A DNA stretch of 64,000 nt, taken from the NCBI GenBank assembly GCA_018389105.1, contig JACATO010000036.1, positions 248,001 through 312,000 on the forward strand. Reading direction: 5' to 3'. The notes beneath the pieces are model-generated. The model saw nothing but the letters and a program-made list of their open reading frames with translations. It had not been told where the DNA came from and searched no databases. This document shows, one piece after another, positions 61,265 to 64,000 of this stretch; position 1 is the first letter of the stretch; each line of letters opens with the position of its first letter. This DNA is from Nautilus pompilius. Its lineage: Eukaryota > Mollusca > Cephalopoda > Nautilida > Nautilidae. Both the position numbers and the translations under genes were made by a program.

Positions 61265-63198
61265 CTGGAAAGAACAAAGCAAGTTGTTAGTTAATTTTCT
61301 GAATGACTCAGATAATAATTAAAACATGTGATGACTAGAATCCATAAAACCTACAACTGTCTCAACTGAATGCTTATTGAAGTGAAATGTATATTTATCA
61401 TCTTGTGGTGGTACACACCACCACCATCATTAACATTCCTTTCTGGTCAAGTAGCCCTCTTCCAACTATCTAGAGTGCTAGGACAGACTGAACAACGATA
61501 AGCCAGCCTATCATTTTCAGATTCCTGTTTGACAGTAGAAAAGAAAAAAATGTATAGTTTTTACCCCGTTATTGAACAGTTTAAACTCATACTTGTCATA
61601 TTGTGTGGCTTTAAGAGAGGTTTCTTGACAGTTCCTCTGGCAGGCAACAATTACACAGGTTGAAAACTTGGTGGCAGCATTCTTTTGACCATGTGTACAT
61701 TGATTTGCCAATCGAATGAAACTTTCGCTAGATTTCATTCCTCTCAAAGCCAATGGTTTTACTCTAATTGACATTCTTTAATAAAGGTAAACCTACACCA
61801 ATTGTTGTTTTTCAAAATGGTCAATGACCGCTCCATACCTTTCCTCCTCCTTTCTTCTGTCGTGCAGACTGTTGATTTCCCTCTCTCGTTCTCTTTCCCT
61901 TTCTTTCTCTCGCTCAACTAGGTCAGCTTTTGGCCAGGCCAGGGGCGGAGGTGTTGGGAAGGATGGTGGTGGCTTCTGTAACCTGTTGTTCCATTCTGAT
62001 AAGGGTAAATCTCTGGCACCATTAAATAAACTGCCAGCTGCAACATCAAAACAAACGAGTCAAACACAGACGGAACGTTGAAAAATCTTTCCTTGTATAT
62101 AGATGGGAATTTGGAAGAACGAACGAATAGAGGGGTGTGACAAGATAATCCAGCAAACTTTTTTTTTTTTTTTTTACTGCAGCAGTCTGCTCTTCTTTGC
62201 CCTGATGTCAAATACCATTTACAAGGAGTAAACCAGAGATGAATGAATGAAAGCATTTGACATCTTTTTTTTCTTTCTAAGACTTATTGAAGTTTATGAA
62301 AACAGGTATTTGCAACTTGAGCTCTCTAGCAGACAAAGGTGGTACATACTACTACACCCCATCCCAAAGGCTGATAGGTACAGGTGTACTATAAATGAAA
62401 CCTCTACTGACATTTATAAAAGAATTATGTTGAATTAAATCATTCATCATCCTTTTCTCATGTCAGACAATGGAAACTTTTTGGTACTTCCCCCTCCTAT
62501 GCCAAGCAATATAAAACTAGTTTCTTACCTACAAATCCATATGGTGATGGTCTGGCAAATGGTGGAACAGCTGGAAAAACAATAAAAAGCACTTAGTTAC
62601 AATTGTAACAAACAGCATTAGTAACCTGTTATTTACTGGTTAATAGTAAAGGGAGATTCTTTTTTCTATTAGGTTGTGTTGTATGTCCTTTAAAAAAAAA
62701 AAAAAACATCTAGGGGAAAAGGTCAATATGTTAGATGTTGAAATAAACATTGCTATATGAAAACTTAGTGGCGAGTAGGAACGACTGTTATACCAATTAC
62801 TTCTACTTACCTAAATGACTTGCATTTAGAAAGCTGCTGTGGTGTGGGCCTGTGTCAAATGGATTTCTGGTTGACCCTGCAAGGCACAAATCTTGGTTTA
62901 AATACACTTCCATCTGCGTAAACCTACACAATGGGGTATGGCACTGTTAATTAATTTAGGTTGCCACAAGTCACAGCAAGGTAACAAATAAAAGTGTTGA
63001 CAACTCACCCAGTAGTGTTTGGGGATTGCCTATGTCAGGAGGCCGATGTAAACCACTGTTCGGTAACAAATGACTAGGAGGTCGTAGTGGATCAGATTTA
63101 CTCTCTGAACCTTTCTGTGCATCCTGCTGTTGCTTCTGCTGATGGTGATAAATTTCCCAGGCAACACGCACATGGACTGCGCACCACTTTCCCGCTTT
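60373..63198 (-). CDS. AUTS2: AUTS2/fibrosin-family protein, C-terminal part
   Basis: Five exons (63198-63009, 62876-62811, 62570-62529, 62037-61839, 61264-60373) join in phase to 1389 nt, 462 residues plus TAG. The gene continues upstream beyond the window. Seen in order: GKWCAVHVRVAWEIYHHQQK (3-22), matching vertebrate AUTS2 GRWCAMHVHIAWQIYHHQQ; GPHHSSFLNASHL (about 74-86); WNNRLQKPPPSFPTPPPLAW (about 117-136), like the WNRLHRTPPSFPTPPPW block; an Arg/Glu run (about 142-151); an RS stretch, RSRSRSRSPIRNG (about 200-212); and the block WNPFDKGFDMTHHRLELQRE to NPFSTFMDRDRLKEEFYFRE (about 295-350). A Ser/Pro-rich tail follows. Vertebrate AUTS2 joins a PCGF3/5-type PRC1 complex and recruits CK2 and p300, turning it toward activation; the fly relative is tay. 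I infer the same nuclear role here. Family assignment is strong. Paralogues AUTS2, FBRS and FBRSL1 arose in vertebrates, so the symbol means the family. Confidence 0.9.
61265..61838 (-). other. Intron of the AUTS2-like gene
   Basis: 574 bp, donor GTATGG, acceptor TTCCAG, phase 2. No element was recognised inside. The small minus-strand frame 61517-61774 is a chance frame. Confidence 0.8.
61839..62037 (-). CDS. AUTS2: AUTS2-like gene, exon with PPPSFPTPPP block
   Basis: 199 nt, acceptor TTTTGATGTTGCAG, donor GAAAG/gtatgg, entry phase 1 and exit phase 2. It encodes GSLFNGARDLPLSEWNNRLQ, KPPPSFPTPPPLAWPKADLV and an EREKERERERERE run ending SLHDRRKEEE. The order parallels vertebrate AUTS2, where the proline block is likewise followed by a charged Arg/Asp/Glu-rich run. 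Confidence 0.88.
62529..62570 (-). CDS. AUTS2: AUTS2-like gene, 42-nt micro-sized exon
   Basis: 42 nt, acceptor GTTTTTCCAG, donor GTAG/gtaaga. It encodes VPPFARPSPYGFV, aligned with EPFNRPSTFTG of vertebrate AUTS2. Both boundaries are in phase 1, so skipping would keep the frame. Confidence 0.85.
   Translation of the reverse strand: MFHHLPDHHHMDL
62811..62876 (-). CDS. AUTS2: AUTS2-like gene, 66-nt exon
   Basis: 66 nt, acceptor TTTGTGCCTTGCAG, donor TTTAG/gtaagt. It encodes STRNPFDTGPHHSSFLNASH, aligned with the GPPPHHSNFLNPAAH region of vertebrate AUTS2. It is phase 1 at both ends, so it is also skippable in frame. Confidence 0.87.
63009..63198 (-). CDS. AUTS2: AUTS2-like gene, exon with GKWCAVHV block
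   Basis: 190 nt, acceptor CTGTGCACTTTCAG, donor CTGG/gtgagt, entry phase 0 and exit phase 1. It holds the most conserved string, GKWCAVHVRVAWEIYHHQQK, then a Gln-rich run and LRPPSHLLPNSGLHRPPDIG. A Met codon 12 nt upstream in the same frame lies in the intron side and is not the start. Confidence 0.9.
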
Positions 63199-63257
63199 CT
63201 GAAAGTGCACAGAAAAGAAAATATAAAACCAAACTAGTACTGGACCTATTCAATCAC

Positions 63258-63277
63258 AGTGCTGCTGCTGCTGCTGC
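63258..63277. repeat. (CTG)n tract in AUTS2-like intron
   Basis: Six CTG units, CAG on the gene strand, about 60 bp upstream of the acceptor at 63199. Confidence 0.85.
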
Positions 63278-63744
63278 TCAGAATCTGCGTTTAAGTAGTA
63301 ACCTACCTATGTTTTTTAAATTTAAACCATTATTCCATGTCGTCCTCTTAATCTCTAGACCAGACCTGTGCCATGGTTGGTTTTGATCCTCCAGCCCTTT
63401 AAAAATTTATCTAATCTAACACAATCTCAACACGACCTGTAAAAATCTCTAACTCACTTTCATCTGAATGAATTACAGCTAGAATTTGCCCAGTCAGTGT
63501 CACGTAGAGGAGAACAATGTTTTGGTGACAACTCAATTAATGTACATAGATTCTCCATGGCTCAAAGTTCTGACTGACTACTACCACTTAGAAGACACCG
63601 GTGAACTATTCAACAAAGTCACTTTGAGGACTTCAGTATTGAAACCAAAACAAAAGTGGGAGCGGGGTGTCTGTCTGTCTGTCCTTCTGGGGTGCAGGTA
63701 TGTAGATTCCCCCCACTGGTGCTGAAATTGTTGTTACAAGGCAC

Positions 63745-63875
63745 CAAAAGATGGGCGTATTACCATATTTTTTATGGGTTATAAGCCAATGTAGAGAATA
63801 AGTCGAATAGGCCAATTTTCCCGTTTTCCAAACCTTCGGTCACATATAAGTCGATACAGTAATACCAGTATGAAA
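63745..63875. repeat. Possible MITE fragment
   Basis: TTACCATATTTTTTATGGGT at the left and CACATATAAGTCGATACAGT at the right surround repeated ATAAG(C/T)C-type strings. The TACTGTATCGACTTATATG wording on the reverse strand resembles a widely scattered class of small DNA elements. Ends and target duplication are not clear. Confidence 0.25.
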
Positions 63876-64000
63876 TTTCTGTCAGGGTTGTAAAACAGCA
63901 GTGGTGGATAACATCAAAGCGAGAGGTTTGAGGAAGGAAAGAGAATGAAGGTGAAGTAAAGCAGCTTCAATCTGTATGGAACACAGTTTGATAGGATTTT

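Larger units (their letters stand above)
63199..64000 (-). other. Intron of the AUTS2-like gene, runs off the edge
   Basis: It holds a (CTG)n tract at about 63258-63277 (CAG repeats on the gene's strand) and a (TGTC)n tract at about 63668-63683. A repeat-like segment at about 63745-63875 has the ATAAGTCGATACAGTAATAC type of sequence. No further exon was recognised on the minus strand. Confidence 0.6.

Noticed and set aside
60503..61322. Plus-strand Ser/Arg/Leu-rich frames
   Set aside because: Mirror frames of the well-supported minus-strand last exon; composition follows from the coding strand.
63633..63815. Minus-strand 60-codon frame in the right-edge intron, considered as a further AUTS2 exon
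   Set aside because: No splice sites in phase and no resemblance to AUTS2; it overlaps the TGTC simple repeat and a MITE-like segment.

Overview
The window is a piece of a large, AT-rich invertebrate (metazoan) nuclear genome. It has spliceosomal introns with GT-AG junctions, tRNA-derived SINEs, mariner/Tc1, pogo, hAT and Penelope-type elements, many microsatellites and very low gene density. The transposon mix and the sparse genes fit a large-genome lophotrochozoan such as a cephalopod mollusc. That is inference; nothing here fixes the species.

One real gene is clear. The last five coding exons of an AUTS2/fibrosin-family gene lie on the minus strand (63198 down to the stop at 60373). They total 1389 nt and give 462 residues with phase-consistent splice junctions. 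The product is expected to be a nuclear chromatin regulator that works with a non-canonical PRC1 complex. The 5' part of the gene lies beyond the right edge. A 3' UTR with a possible poly(A) signal near 59635-59640 follows the stop.

The other ~59 kb is intergenic or intronic DNA carrying transposon relics: (a) a complete 2.3-kb TIR-bounded element (22286-24606) with a decayed gene for a Cys-rich, transposase-like protein of a family I cannot name; (b) a 1003-bp mariner with both TIRs and two coding deletions (26826-27828); (c) a 515-bp pogo/Tigger-like MITE (11638-12152); (d) a 5'-truncated hAT with a canonical right terminus (to 43918); (e) a broken Penelope-like reverse transcriptase (37406-38900); (f) at least five Tc1/IS630-type relics and one pogo-type relic; (g) four tRNA-like SINE copies; (h) a 0.39-kb satellite at 32441-32831 with eleven perfect TGACGTCA (CRE) palindromes.

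Several short open segments with convincing splice sites or protein-like composition (1554-1627, 3159-3214, 3511-3605, 4769-5038 minus, 5383-5595 minus, 8703-8824, 15559-15666, 28478-28540, 29851-30114 minus) may be exons of unrecognised genes. They are listed at low confidence. The best novelty candidate is the 22.3-24.6 kb element.
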